From Pseudomonas bubulae (GTDB lineage: Bacteria > Pseudomonadota > Gammaproteobacteria > Pseudomonadales > Pseudomonadaceae): a stretch of DNA of 64,000 nt. Shown here piece after piece: positions 1 through 9,480 of the stretch. The stretch spans positions 434,001 through 498,000 of the forward strand of contig NZ_UYJA01000001.1 in assembly GCF_900618535.1 (NCBI RefSeq). Reading direction: 5' to 3'. The first letter of the stretch is position 1. Each line of letters begins with the position of its first letter. The position numbers and the translations under genes were made by a program. Under the pieces are notes generated by a model. It was not told where the DNA came from. It worked only from the letters and a program-made list of their open reading frames with translations, and did no database searches.

Positions 1-12
1 AATCTTGAGCAT
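1..12 (-). CDS. Start of a probable sensor histidine kinase (partial, runs off the left edge)
   Basis: An ATG on the minus strand at position 12 opens a frame (M-L-K-I) five bases after the stop codon of the response regulator at 17. OmpR-family regulators are usually co-transcribed with their kinase, so this is probably the first four codons of the partner kinase. Only context supports this; too little sequence is present to identify the protein. Confidence 0.35.
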
Positions 13-16
13 GGAT

Positions 17-718
17 TCAGCATTCCCATTCCGAGCGACTGAACAGGTAGCCCTTGCCCCATACGGTCTTGATCTTGCGCGCTTCGCCGGCGCAGTCATC
101 GAACTTGCGCCGCAGCTTGGAAATGGCCACATCGACCGAGCGATCAGTACCGTTGAACTCAATGCCACGCAGACGCTGCAGAATCTGGTCACGGCTCAGC
201 ACTTCGCCGGCATGCCGGGCCAGCACCACCAGCAGGTTGTACTCGCCGCTGGACAACTCGATCATCTGCCCGCGCCAACTGACGGTGCGTTCCGACAGGT
301 CGATGCACAGGTTGCCGATAACGATACGGTCACTGGCTACTTGCGGCTCGGCCAGGCTGCTGCGACGCAAAAGAGTGCGTACCCGGGCCAACAACACCCG
401 TGGCTCGCAAGGTTTTGTCACATAATCGTCGGCCCCCATCTCTAGCCCCAGCACCTGATCATGGCTATCGTCGCGGGCTGTCAACATCAGGATCGGCAGG
501 CTTGCTGACTCGGTACGGAGCAAACGGCAGACTTGCAGGCCATCAAGGCCTGGCAACATCAGGTCAAGAATGACCAGGTCAGGCGGGTTGCTTCTCGCCC
601 TGTCACAGACTTGATCACCTCGGGCAATCACGCTGACTTGATAGCCATTGCGCTCCAGATAGCTGGCAATCAGCTCCGAAAGTGCGGCATCGTCTTCGAC
701 CAGCAAAATAGTGGGCAT
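17..718 (-). CDS. OmpR-family two-component response regulator
   Basis: A 233-residue DNA-binding response regulator. The N-terminal receiver domain (about 1-115) opens with ILLVEDDAAL (acidic pocket), has the phospho-acceptor Asp in DLVILDLMLPGLDG, the Thr of MLTARDD and the Lys of DDYVTKP. A winged-helix domain follows (about 130-228), ending in the family-typical DRSVDVAISKLRRKFDD and KTVWGKGYLF segments. It is divergent from an RND pump operon, and the shared intergenic region carries TTCACAC direct repeats of the kind bound by this family, so control of the pump is a reasonable inference. It resembles RstA-type regulators, but I cannot assign the signal. Complete at both ends. Confidence 0.92.
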   Translation of the reverse strand: MPTILLVEDDAALSELIASYLERNGYQVSVIARGDQVCDRARSNPPDLVILDLMLPGLDGLQVCRLLRTESASLPILMLTARDDSHDQVLGLEMGADDYVTKPCEPRVLLARVRTLLRRSSLAEPQVASDRIVIGNLCIDLSERTVSWRGQMIELSSGEYNLLVVLARHAGEVLSRDQILQRLRGIEFNGTDRSVDVAISKLRRKFDDCAGEARKIKTVWGKGYLFSRSEWEC

Positions 719-783
719 AATAACTGCTTACAACCGGGGGAAACCCGAAGGATATACAACCTGGCAGGGATAGCCGCATAACC

Positions 784-820
784 TTCACACTTTTTCACAC
801 TCCCTCTACATAGCTTCACA
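784..820. promoter_or_regulatory. Candidate response-regulator box: TTCACAC direct repeats
   Basis: TTCACAC occurs at 784-790 and again at 794-800, a ten-base period, and TTCACA recurs at 815-820. Tandem half-sites one helical turn apart are the usual target of OmpR-family dimers. The repeats lie in the divergent region between the regulator gene and the RND pump operon. Assignment to that regulator is inference. Confidence 0.45.
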
Positions 821-888
821 ACGCCCCTTGCGTGCTGCGCTTAGCATGCCAAACAGAAACATCCCGCATATTTCAGAAGGCACGATCG

Positions 889-2049
889 TTGAAAAAGCTC
901 TTCGCCCCTCTATTTCTCACGGCCCTGGCCCTGGCCCTGGCCATCAGTGCCTGTGACAAAAGTCCGGTCGCTGAAACCCGACCTCCTTTGGCCAAAGTGC
1001 GCAGCGAAGTCATCGCTACGGCGCCGCTGTCGGTCAATAACGAATTGAGCGGGCGCGTGGTCGCCCCGCGCGTGGCGCAAGTCAGTGCCCGTGTTGCAGG
1101 CGTGGTGCTCAAGCGCGTGTACATCGAAGGCAGTGAAGTCAAACAGGGCGACGTGCTGTTTTTGATCGACCCTGCACCGTTTCAGGCCGATCTGGACAGT
1201 GCTCAGGCAGCATTGCGCAAATCCGAGGCAGTGGCCCTGCAGGCAAAACTGCAGGACCAGCGGTATGCCGAGCTGATCGGCATCAATGCCATCAGCCGCC
1301 AGGATCATGACAACGCACGGGCAGCGGCCCAACAGGCCAACGCCGATGTGGCTGCCAACAAGGCCGCGGTCCAGCGGGCAAAGCTGAACCTGGGCTATGC
1401 CACTGTGACCGCGCCGATTTCCGGGCGCATTGGCCGGGCGCTGGTTACGGAAGGTGCACTGGTTGGCCAGGGCGAGGTCACGCCAATGGCGCGCATCCAG
1501 CAACTGAACCCGATCCATGTCGACCTCACCCAGTCCACCCGCGACCTGGACAACCTGCGTGAAGCTTTCCGCGCTGGCGAATTGCAACAAGTTGGCAAGC
1601 AACAGGCCAGGGCCACCCTGATTCGTGACAATGGCAGCCTCTACCCGTTGCCGGGCAAGCTGCTGTTCACCGACGTCACCGTGGACCCGAGCACCGGGCA
1701 GATCATTCTGCGCAGCGAGTTCCCCAACCCGGACTACGACCTGTTGCCCGGCAGCTTTGTGCGGGTACGCCTGGAACAGGCCGTCAACAAGGAAGGCATC
1801 AGCGTGCCGCAACGGGCAATCCTGCGCGACAGCGCCGGCATCGCCCAGGTGCTGCTGATCGATGCCGACAACCGCGTGCAGCTGCAACCGGTACAACTGG
1901 GCGGCGCGCAGAATGATCGCTGGGCGGTCACGTCCGGGCTTAAGGCCGGTGACCGGATTGTCACTGAAGGCCTGCAACACGCCCGCCCGGGCGAACAAGT
2001 ACAAATAGATGACCCGACACTTCCTCTCGCACACTCCACGGATCGGTGA
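889..2049 (+). CDS. RND efflux periplasmic adaptor subunit (AcrA/MexA family lipoprotein)
   Basis: Membrane fusion protein bridging the inner-membrane RND pump to an outer-membrane channel. I place the start at the TTG at 889, because AGAAGG lies eight bases upstream and the next residues (KKLFAPLFLTALALALAISAC) form a lipoprotein signal ending in a lipobox Cys; the upstream in-frame ATG at 832 adds 19 residues that break the signal. The mature part has the split biotinyl-lipoyl halves (VSARVAGVVLKRVYIEGSEV and TVTAPISGRIG) around an alpha-helical hairpin, then beta-barrel and membrane-proximal domains. About 386 residues, normal for the family. Its stop overlaps the start region of the pump gene, so the two are translationally coupled. 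Confidence 0.92.
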   Translation: MKKLFAPLFLTALALALAISACDKSPVAETRPPLAKVRSEVIATAPLSVNNELSGRVVAPRVAQVSARVAGVVLKRVYIEGSEVKQGDVLFLIDPAPFQADLDSAQAALRKSEAVALQAKLQDQRYAELIGINAISRQDHDNARAAAQQANADVAANKAAVQRAKLNLGYATVTAPISGRIGRALVTEGALVGQGEVTPMARIQQLNPIHVDLTQSTRDLDNLREAFRAGELQQVGKQQARATLIRDNGSLYPLPGKLLFTDVTVDPSTGQIILRSEFPNPDYDLLPGSFVRVRLEQAVNKEGISVPQRAILRDSAGIAQVLLIDADNRVQLQPVQLGGAQNDRWAVTSGLKAGDRIVTEGLQHARPGEQVQIDDPTLPLAHSTDR

Positions 2050-2051
2050 GC

Positions 2052-5000
2052 ATGCCGCAGTTCTTTATCGACCGCCCGGTCTTTGCCTGGGTCGTTGCGT
2101 TGTTCATTATGCTGGCGGGGGCTTTGGCCATCCCGCAGCTGCCCGTCGCCAAATACCCCGATGTGGCACCGCCGCAGGTCGAGGTGTACGCGATTTACCC
2201 CGGCGCCTCGGCACAAACCCTGGACGAAAGCGTAGTCAGTCTGATCGAGCAGGAGCTCAACGGTACCGACGGCCTGCTCTATTTCGAATCCCAAAGCAGC
2301 CTGGGCAGTGCCAGCATTACCGCGACGTTCAAACCCGGCACTGACCCGGAAATGGCCCAGGTGGATGTCCAGAACCGCCTTAAAGCGGTGGAATCACGCC
2401 TGCCCCAGGCGGTTATCCAGCAAGGCTTGCAGGTGGAGAAGATCTCCTCGGGCTTTCTGATGCTGGTGACCCTGACCGCCGACAGCACCAGCACGCTGGA
2501 CGAGGTCGCGCTAAGCGACTACCTGGCGCGCAACGTGATGAACGAGGTCAAGCGTATCGACGGCGTCGGCAAGGCCCAGCTGTATGGTGCCGAGCGGGCC
2601 ATGCGCATCTGGATCGACCCGCATAAGCTGATCGGTTTCAACCTGACCCCAGCGGATGTCAACCAGGCCATTGCCAGCCAGAACGCCCAGGTATCGGCAG
2701 GCAGCATCGGCGACTTGCCGGGTCGTTCTACCCAGGAAATAACCGCCACGGTACTGGTCAAGGGTCAGCTCTCAACCCCGCAAGAGTTTGCCGATATTGT
2801 CCTGCGCGCCAACCCGGACGGTTCAACCGTGCGCGTCAGCGATGTGGCCCGGGTTGAGATCGGTAGCCAGGAATACCAGTACGGCACCCGCTTGAACGGC
2901 AAGTCGGCCAGCGCCTTCAGCGTCAAGCTGGCCCCGGAAGCCAACGCGCTGAATACCGGCAACCTGATTCGCGCCAAGATGGACGAGCTCAGCCGCTACT
3001 TCCCGGCCGGTGTCGAGTACACCATCCCCTATGACACCACGCCCTTTGTCAAAGTCTCGATTACCAAGGTCATCTACACCCTGGTCGAAGCCATGGTGCT
3101 GGTGTTTCTGGTGATGTACCTGTTCTTGCAGAACATTCGCTACACCCTGATCCCGACCCTGGTGGTGCCGGTGGCGCTGATGGGCACGTTCGCCACGATG
3201 CTGGTACTGGGATTCTCGATCAACGTCCTGACCATGTTCGGCATGGTGCTGGCCATCGGCATTCTGGTGGACGATGCCATTGTGGTGGTGGAGAACGTCG
3301 AGCGGATCATGGTCAGCGAGGGGTTGTCGCCCCGCGAGGCCACACGCAAGGCGATGACCCAGATCAGCGGCGCGATTGTCGGCATCACCCTGGTGCTGGT
3401 GGCCGTGTTTATTCCGATGGCATTCATGCCGGGCTCGGTGGGGGTTATTTACCAGCAGTTCTCGCTGTCGATGGCGACCTCGATTCTGTTCTCGGCATTT
3501 CTGGCCCTGTCATTGACCCCGGCGCTGTGCGCAACCCTGCTCAAGCCGATCGCCAAGGGCGAGCATCACGCCAAGGGCGGGTTTTTTGGCTGGTTCAACC
3601 GCAAGTTCGAGCACCTGAGCGCAGGTTATGAAAACTGGGTGGTGCATCTGATCAAGCGCAGCGGCCGCTATCTGCTGCTATATGGTGCTTTGCTGGTGGT
3701 TCTGGTGTTGTGCTTTGCTCGCCTGCCCTCGTCTTTTTTACCGGTCGAGGATCAGGGTTACATCATCACCGATATCCAGTTGCCACCCGGTGCCAGCCAG
3801 AACCGCACAATCAACGTGGTCGAGCAGATCGAGGCCCACAACGCCAGCGAGACCGGCGTGGGCAACACCACGATGATTCTGGGTTTCAGCTTCTCGGGCA
3901 GCGGGCAAAACGCGGCACTGGCCTTCACCACCCTGAAGGACTGGTCGCAACGCGGCGCCAAAGACTCGGCGTCTGCCATCGCCGATCGGGCCAACGCTGC
4001 CTTCAGTGAAATCAAGGACGCGATTGCCTTTGCCATCTTGCCACCCCCGGTCAGCGGCCTGGGTACGTCCAGTGGTTTTGAGTTCCGCCTGCAAGACCGC
4101 GGCGGGGTCGGTTATGACGCCTTGATGCAAGCCCGCAGCGAACTGCTGGCACTGGCGGAAAAAAGCCCGGTGCTGGCCAATGTCCGCGAAGAAGCACTGG
4201 CAGAGAGCCCGCAAGTGCAGCTGGAGGTCGATCGCAAGCGCGCCAATGCGCTGGGCATCTCCTTTGCAGACATCGGCGCAGTGCTGTCTACCGCCGTAGG
4301 GTCGGCCTATATCAACGACTTTCCGAACCAGGGGCGCATGCAGCGGGTCGTGGTGCAGGCTGAAGGCGACCAGCGCAGCCAGGTCGAAGACTTGCTGAAA
4401 ATCAATGTGCGCAACGACCAGGGCAAGATGGTACCGCTCTCGGCCTTTGTCGAGGCCCGCTGGATCCAGGGGCCATCGCAGTTGACCCGCTACAACGGTT
4501 ACCCGGCGATCAGCATCTCCGGCGAGTCGGCTGCCGGCCACAGCACCGGCGAGGCGATGGTAGAAGTGCAGCGTCTGGTCGACCAGTTGCCTGCAGGTCT
4601 GGGGCTGGAATGGACCGGCCTGTCCTTGCAGGAGCAGGTTTCCGGGGCGCAGGCACCGGTTCTGCTGGCCTTGTCGCTGCTGATCGTGTTCCTGTGCCTG
4701 GCAGCGTTGTACGAGAGCTGGTCGATACCGACTGCGGTGTTGCTCGTAGTGCCATTGGGCGTCCTGGGCGCCGTGCTGGCAGTCACGCTGCGCGGGATGC
4801 CCAATGACGTATTCTTCAAAGTAGGCCTGATTACGATTATTGGTTTGTCCGCGAAGAACGCCATCTTGATCATCGAGTTTGCCAAGACGCTGTACGACGA
4901 AGGCCATGATCTGGTGGACGCTACCGTGCAAGCCGCCCGCCTTCGTCTACGGCCGATTGTCATGACATCGCTGGCGTTTATCCTCGGTGTAGTGCCACTG

Positions 5001-5153
5001 GCCATTGCCACGGGGGCCAGCTCGGCCAGCCAGCAGGCCATCGGTACGGGGGTGATTGGCGGCATGATCGTCGCCACCCTGGCAGTGGTATTTGTGCCAG
5101 TGTTCTTCGTTGTTGTAATGAAACTGACAAGAAGTAAACCTCGTCAGCGTTAA
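2052..5153 (+). CDS. RND efflux transporter, HAE1 family (AcrB/MexB-like)
   Basis: Inner-membrane proton/drug antiporter of about 1033 residues with the two-fold repeat of the family. It opens PQFFIDRPVFAWVVALFIML like MexB/AcrB, has large periplasmic porter loops after TM1 and TM7, and carries the TM4 proton-relay signature (GILVDDAIVVVENVER) with adjacent acidic residues plus a TM10 Lys region (GLSAKNAILIIEFAK). The ATG at 2052 fits homologues; a GTG at 2046 overlapping the adaptor stop is also possible and adds two residues. There is no outer-membrane factor gene, so it probably borrows a channel encoded elsewhere, as MexXY does. Substrates cannot be predicted from sequence alone. Confidence 0.94.
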   Translation: MPQFFIDRPVFAWVVALFIMLAGALAIPQLPVAKYPDVAPPQVEVYAIYPGASAQTLDESVVSLIEQELNGTDGLLYFESQSSLGSASITATFKPGTDPEMAQVDVQNRLKAVESRLPQAVIQQGLQVEKISSGFLMLVTLTADSTSTLDEVALSDYLARNVMNEVKRIDGVGKAQLYGAERAMRIWIDPHKLIGFNLTPADVNQAIASQNAQVSAGSIGDLPGRSTQEITATVLVKGQLSTPQEFADIVLRANPDGSTVRVSDVARVEIGSQEYQYGTRLNGKSASAFSVKLAPEANALNTGNLIRAKMDELSRYFPAGVEYTIPYDTTPFVKVSITKVIYTLVEAMVLVFLVMYLFLQNIRYTLIPTLVVPVALMGTFATMLVLGFSINVLTMFGMVLAIGILVDDAIVVVENVERIMVSEGLSPREATRKAMTQISGAIVGITLVLVAVFIPMAFMPGSVGVIYQQFSLSMATSILFSAFLALSLTPALCATLLKPIAKGEHHAKGGFFGWFNRKFEHLSAGYENWVVHLIKRSGRYLLLYGALLVVLVLCFARLPSSFLPVEDQGYIITDIQLPPGASQNRTINVVEQIEAHNASETGVGNTTMILGFSFSGSGQNAALAFTTLKDWSQRGAKDSASAIADRANAAFSEIKDAIAFAILPPPVSGLGTSSGFEFRLQDRGGVGYDALMQARSELLALAEKSPVLANVREEALAESPQVQLEVDRKRANALGISFADIGAVLSTAVGSAYINDFPNQGRMQRVVVQAEGDQRSQVEDLLKINVRNDQGKMVPLSAFVEARWIQGPSQLTRYNGYPAISISGESAAGHSTGEAMVEVQRLVDQLPAGLGLEWTGLSLQEQVSGAQAPVLLALSLLIVFLCLAALYESWSIPTAVLLVVPLGVLGAVLAVTLRGMPNDVFFKVGLITIIGLSAKNAILIIEFAKTLYDEGHDLVDATVQAARLRLRPIVMTSLAFILGVVPLAIATGASSASQQAIGTGVIGGMIVATLAVVFVPVFFVVVMKLTRSKPRQR

Positions 5154-5205
5154 GCCAGCGCGCTGCGTGCTAAGGTGCTGTATTAACTGGTAACAGGGAT
5201 TGTTT

Positions 5206-5841
5206 ATGCCGCACCTTGCCCGCACCCATCCTCGCCTTACTGTCGCCACCCTGATCGGGGTGGCAGTAGGCATCTTTGCTCCAGCCTCCACTCTGACCAG
5301 CAAATTCCTGCTGGGCTGGAATGCCGGTGTCTGGCTGTATCTGGCAATGACGCTCTGGCTGGTGATCCGTTCCAAAGCCAGTGACGTGAAAAGTACAGCC
5401 GAAGTGGAAGATGAAAACGCCAGTATGGTGTTGATCACCGTATGCATTGCTTCGATTGCCAGTCTGGCTGCCGTTACCCTTGAACTGTCAGGCAGCAAGC
5501 TCAGCGATGACGATCGCCTGATGCATTACGGTTTTACCGGGCTGACGGTGGTGGGTTCGTGGTTGATGATCGGGGTGATTTTCAGCCTGCATTACGCAAG
5601 ACTGTTCTATAACAACGAAGGGACTGAGCCGGCGTTGCGCTTCCCTGAAGGGGAACTGAACCCGGACTACTGGGACTTTATGTACTTCTCTTTCACCCTC
5701 AGTGTTGCGGTACAAACAGCTGATGTGAGTATCGCTACCCGAGAAATGCGCAAGGCGGTGCTGGGGCATTCACTGCTGGGGTTTTTGTTCAACACGGCCG
5801 TGCTGGGGTTTTCGATCAATATTGCGGCGGGATTGTTTTAA
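5206..5841 (+). CDS. DUF1345 family inner-membrane protein
   Basis: A 211-residue membrane protein with about five hydrophobic helices (near residues 15-30, 40-55, 70-95, 110-132 and 185-208) and the conserved [15 protein letters not shown] segment typical of DUF1345. ATG 5206 is preferred over the in-frame TTG at 5200 because AGGGA lies about seven bases upstream of it. Its function is unknown. It follows the RND operon by about 50 bases on the same strand and ends at a bidirectional terminator, so read-through from the pump operon is possible. Confidence 0.85.
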   Translation: MPHLARTHPRLTVATLIGVAVGIFAPASTLTSKFLLGWNAGVWLYLAMTLWLVIRSKASDVKSTAEVEDENASMVLITVCIASIASLAAVTLELSGSKLSDDDRLMHYGFTGLTVVGSWLMIGVIFSLHYARLFYNNEGTEPALRFPEGELNPDYWDFMYFSFTLSVAVQTADVSIATREMRKAVLGHSLLGFLFNTAVLGFSINIAAGLF

Positions 5842-5853
5842 CCGGGCAGTTCA

Positions 5854-5884
5854 AAGCCCCTCTCCCTTTGGGAGAGGGGCTTTT
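5854..5884. terminator. Bidirectional intrinsic terminator
   Basis: AAGCCCCTCTCCC and GGGAGAGGGGCTT form a long GC-rich stem with a short loop, followed by T residues on the plus strand and preceded by A residues that serve the minus strand. It lies between the convergent DUF1345 gene and hppD. Confidence 0.85.
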
Positions 5885-5898
5885 AGTCAGCAACTCTG

Positions 5899-6975
5899 TT
5901 AGTCAGCGCTCAATACGCCACGACGTACCTGGTCGCGCTCGATGGATTCGAACAACGCTTTAAAGTTGCCCTCACCAAAACCGTCATCACCCTTACGCTG
6001 AATAAACTCAAAGAACACCGGCCCCATCAGGGTTTCCGAGAAGATCTGCAGCAGCAGACGCTTATCATCCGAGTCAGAGGAACCGTCCAGCAATATGCCA
6101 CGCGATTGCAGGGCTTCAACCGGCTCGCCGTGATTCGGCAGACGCCCTTCCAGCATTTCGTAGTAGGTCTCAGGCGGTGCCGTCATAAAGCGCATGCCGA
6201 TTTTTTTCAGGGCGTCCCAGGTCTTGATCAAGTCATCGCTGAGGAAAGCCACGTGCTGAATGCCTTCGCCATTGAACTGCATCAGGAATTCTTCGATCTG
6301 GCCTGCGCCCTTGGACGACTCTTCGTTCAAGGGAATGCGGATCATGCCGTCCGGAGCGGTCATGGCCTTGGAAGTGAGGCCGGTGTATTCGCCCTTGATG
6401 TCGAAATAACGAATTTCACGGAAGTTGAACAGCTTCTCGTAGAAGTTGGCCCAGTAAGCCATACGCCCGCGATACACGTTATGGGTCAGGTGATCGATGA
6501 TCTTGAGCCCGGCACCTACCGGGTGGCGGTCTACACCTTCGATAAAGACAAAGTCGATATCGTAAATCGAACTGCCTTCACCGTAACGATCAATCAGATA
6601 CAGCGGCGCGCCGCCAATGCCTTTAATGGCTGGCAGGTTCAGCTCCATTGGCCCTGTAGGGATATGCACTGGTTGTGCGCCAAGTTCCAGCGCGCGGTTG
6701 TAGGCTTGTTGCGCATTGCGCACGCGAAAAGCCATGCCACAAACCGAAGGACCGTGTTCCGCCGCGAAGTAGGACGCAACACTGTGGGGCTCATTGTTGA
6801 GGATCAGATTGATATCGCCCTGGCGATACAAGTGCACGTCCTTGGAGCGATGGGTTGCTACCTTGGTGAAGCCCATGATTTCAAATACAGGCTCAAGGGT
6901 ATTGGGTACAGGGGACGCGAATTCGATGAATTCAAAGCCCATCAGGCCCATCGGGTTTTCGTATAGATCAGCCAT
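5899..6975 (-). CDS. hppD: 4-hydroxyphenylpyruvate dioxygenase
   Basis: Non-heme Fe(II) enzyme converting 4-hydroxyphenylpyruvate to homogentisate in tyrosine catabolism. The 358 residues match the size of the P. fluorescens enzyme. Two vicinal-oxygen-chelate domains are visible, and all three iron ligands are in the C-terminal half: His in [13 protein letters not shown], His in [11 protein letters not shown] and Glu in [13 protein letters not shown]. It is transcribed alone, with the rest of the homogentisate pathway not in this window. The roughly 340-base upstream region shared with the EAL gene contains inverted repeats that could serve a regulator. Confidence 0.97.
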   Translation of the reverse strand: MADLYENPMGLMGFEFIEFASPVPNTLEPVFEIMGFTKVATHRSKDVHLYRQGDINLILNNEPHSVASYFAAEHGPSVCGMAFRVRNAQQAYNRALELGAQPVHIPTGPMELNLPAIKGIGGAPLYLIDRYGEGSSIYDIDFVFIEGVDRHPVGAGLKIIDHLTHNVYRGRMAYWANFYEKLFNFREIRYFDIKGEYTGLTSKAMTAPDGMIRIPLNEESSKGAGQIEEFLMQFNGEGIQHVAFLSDDLIKTWDALKKIGMRFMTAPPETYYEMLEGRLPNHGEPVEALQSRGILLDGSSDSDDKRLLLQIFSETLMGPVFFEFIQRKGDDGFGEGNFKALFESIERDQVRRGVLSAD

Positions 6976-7133
6976 TTTTGGCGCCTCATCATGGTCATTT
7001 TTAGAATTAACAGAGGTTATTTGCTAAGAATGCGGATGCTGGCAGGAGGCGCACAGGAGATCCCGCGTACACTGCGCGCGAGAAAATCACCGTAGATCAA
7101 TTGCAACCCGAATCGCTTCATTTCGATCCATCT

Positions 7134-7224
7134 CTTACGCGGTAGGGCTTCTGCTCGCAGAAGTCGTTATTCTTGTATGCGTAAGCCGATTCTACATGGC
7201 GTAATCATATTTGTCCTACGCCAT
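7134..7224. promoter_or_regulatory. Inverted repeats in the hppD / EAL divergent promoter region
   Basis: A perfect eight-base inverted repeat, ATGGCGTA at 7196-7203 and TACGCCAT at 7217-7224, is separated by 13 bases. A second pair, CTTACGC at 7134-7140 and GCGTAAG at 7179-7185, shares the GCGTA core. Four copies of one core in alternating orientation suggest operator half-sites for a dimeric regulator. Which of the two genes it serves is not evident. Confidence 0.45.
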
Positions 7225-7312
7225 ATGAAATTGCCCTGTGTGCGGCGCATGCCTTTACTATTGTTCTGTCAGTTTGCACCCAAGCCATCCCCACGCGTTA
7301 CCAGGATCCTGC

Positions 7313-8860
7313 ATGCCACTCACTCTGAAGCTGAGCCGAAAATGGACTGATCGCTACGCCCTGATTGTACTTAGCGGCTTGTTGCCAGTAGTACTGGGGG
7401 TTCTGATCATTGTCTGGCAGGCCAACCGGTCACTCAAACAGGAGACCACACAAACCGCCCAAGAGGCAGTGCGTCAGTTTGACTTGATGCTCGACAATGC
7501 AAAGCTTGCTGCCGATGTCGTCTTGCCGCTGGCAGGCCAGGACTGCGAGCACGTTGAACTGGCCTTGCGCGATCAGGTCACGCGCCGACCCTTCGTGCGT
7601 TCGGTTAACCTGGTGTGGGACAACCAGATTTACTGCACTTCTTTATTTGGCAATTTCAAAGAAGCCGTAACCCCCGAAAACTATGCGGGTGGTGTGTTGT
7701 GGCTGATGCCAGGCACGCTGGTGACACCCAATGACCCCGTCCTGGTTTATCGGCAAAACCAGGAAAAGCGCGGCGTGCTGATCAGTCTGTACGGTTTTCA
7801 TCTGGTTAACGTTTTAGGGCTGATCAATCAGAAAACCCAATTATTGATAGAAGTTGGCGATGTATGGATTGATCGCTATGGCCTGGTGCGCAACACACCG
7901 TCACCTCATCTGCCCGTTGCTCAAGCAACAGTACCTTCAACTGATTACCCCTACCGCGTAGTCGCCGGGTTTAATGAGGGTGAAGTCTGGCGCTATGTCG
8001 CCTCGCAATACCCGGGCTTGATGGCTTTATTTATGTTCCTCGGGGTTATTTCTGCGGCGACAGTTCATCAACTCAAAAAACGCGCCACCTCCCCCACCCA
8101 TGAACTGCAGCGAGCCCTGGACGCTGCCGAATTTATTCCTTACTTGCAACCGGTTGTAAGGGGCGACACCAAACAATGGGCCGGCGCCGAAGTATTGATG
8201 CGCTGGCAACACCCCAAAGAAGGGCTGGTTCGTCCCGATCTGTTTATCCCGTTCGCAGAACATTCGGGATTGATTGTGCCGATGACGCGCTCGCTGATGG
8301 AACAAACCGCACTCTTGCTGGCCCCTCATGCCAATAGCATGGAGCGCGGGTTTCACCTGGCATTCAATATTACCGCTCATCATTGCCAGAATCTCGAGTT
8401 GGTAGAGGACTGCCGGCGCTTTCTCGAAGCGTTCCCGCCAGGGCATATCAATCTTGTACTGGAACTTACCGAGCGCGAGTTGATCGTACCGAGCACCACA
8501 ACCCATCAATTGTTTAGCCAGTTGCACGCACTGGGGGTCATGATTGCCATTGATGATTTTGGCACCGGCCATTCCAGCTTGAGTTACTTGCGCGAGTTCA
8601 ACGTTGATTACTTGAAAATCGATCAGAGCTTTGTCGCCATGATCGGCGCCGATGCATTGTCCGGGCATATTCTGGAGAGCATTATTGAACTAAGCGCCAA
8701 GCTGGACCTGGGCATTGTCGCCGAAGGCGTAGAAACACAAGAGCAAAGCCAGTACCTGGCCGACCATGGGGTTGATTTTTTGCAGGGCTATTTATTTGCC
8801 CGGCCAATGCAACCGGTCGACTTTATCCGGGCTTTGCAGGCGCAGTTAACGACCACTTAA
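7313..8860 (+). CDS. Membrane cyclic-di-GMP phosphodiesterase, CSS-motif sensor plus EAL domain
   Basis: A 515-residue protein predicted to hydrolyse cyclic-di-GMP. Two transmembrane helices (about 16-38 and 232-255) flank a periplasmic CSS-type sensor domain with a Cys-Thr-Ser (IYCTSLFG) and a second Cys (AGQDCEHVE), the pair expected to form a redox-sensitive disulfide. The EAL domain (about 265-510) has EVL in place of EAL but keeps the metal and catalytic residues: ELTERE, IDDFGTGHSSL, DYLKID, VAEGVET and QGYLFARP. ATG 7313 is chosen over an upstream ATG at 7238 because AGGA lies six bases before it and the signal-anchor then begins properly. Redox control through DsbA/B is known for the family and inferred here. 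Confidence 0.9.
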   Translation: MPLTLKLSRKWTDRYALIVLSGLLPVVLGVLIIVWQANRSLKQETTQTAQEAVRQFDLMLDNAKLAADVVLPLAGQDCEHVELALRDQVTRRPFVRSVNLVWDNQIYCTSLFGNFKEAVTPENYAGGVLWLMPGTLVTPNDPVLVYRQNQEKRGVLISLYGFHLVNVLGLINQKTQLLIEVGDVWIDRYGLVRNTPSPHLPVAQATVPSTDYPYRVVAGFNEGEVWRYVASQYPGLMALFMFLGVISAATVHQLKKRATSPTHELQRALDAAEFIPYLQPVVRGDTKQWAGAEVLMRWQHPKEGLVRPDLFIPFAEHSGLIVPMTRSLMEQTALLLAPHANSMERGFHLAFNITAHHCQNLELVEDCRRFLEAFPPGHINLVLELTERELIVPSTTTHQLFSQLHALGVMIAIDDFGTGHSSLSYLREFNVDYLKIDQSFVAMIGADALSGHILESIIELSAKLDLGIVAEGVETQEQSQYLADHGVDFLQGYLFARPMQPVDFIRALQAQLTTT

Positions 8861-9103
8861 TAATAAACAGCCGTGCAGTTTAAAAACTTTTTTCAAACTG
8901 CCCCGCGCGGGACTTGGCAGCACAAGAATTAACAACTACAATTTTTTTGTCGCGACACGAACTTTAAATGATTGCATCAACAGGCGTGCCGACCAGGAGC
9001 AACCCCCTTGGACGCACGCACTGTAAATCTTGTGCATTCCAAACCAAACATCATTAATTCGCCTCGGTCACGTACCACCGAAGCTGTGAATGGAGTAATG
9101 ACT

Positions 9104-9463
9104 TTGTCTAGACTTGCTGAGTTTCGCGCTGCTGAAAAAGCGCTACAAGAACAGCTGGCTCAATTGGAAGCCTTGAAAAATGATGCCGGACTTAAAAAAG
9201 AAATCGAGTTCGAAGAAAAACTTCAAGCCTTGATGAAAACCTACGGTAAAAATCTTCGGGACATCATCGCCATCCTTGACCCCAACCCTGCGGCGTCAAA
9301 AGGGGCATCTGCGCCCAAGCAGCGCAAGGCGCGGGTGCTTAAGGTCTATCAGAATCCGCACACCGGCGAGCTGATAGAAACCAAAGGCGGCAACCACCGC
9401 GGTTTGAAAGCCTGGAAAGAAGAATACGGCGCAGCCACCGTGGATACCTGGCTTCGTGCATAA
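9104..9463 (+). CDS. MvaT/MvaU-family H-NS-like nucleoid protein
   Basis: Xenogeneic silencer of AT-rich DNA, about 119 residues. The N-terminal coiled-coil dimerisation region (SRLAEFRAAEKALQEQLAQL) and central segment (EIEFEEKLQALM, NLRDIIAILDP) match MvaT/MvaU/MvaV. A basic linker leads to the C-terminal DNA-binding domain with the KGGNHRGLKAWKEEYG loop that enters the AT minor groove. I place the start at TTG 9104, with GGAG eight bases upstream and homologues beginning MSxLAEFR; ATG 9098 is only two bases from the Shine-Dalgarno. Monocistronic, with a strong terminator. Which paralogue it is cannot be decided here. Confidence 0.92.
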   Translation: MSRLAEFRAAEKALQEQLAQLEALKNDAGLKKEIEFEEKLQALMKTYGKNLRDIIAILDPNPAASKGASAPKQRKARVLKVYQNPHTGELIETKGGNHRGLKAWKEEYGAATVDTWLRA

Positions 9464-9480
9464 AGCCCGTGCACACTCTA

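Noticed and set aside
3738..4931. Minus-strand frame of 397 residues opposite the RND pump
   Set aside because: Antisense shadow of the pump gene, with no independent support.
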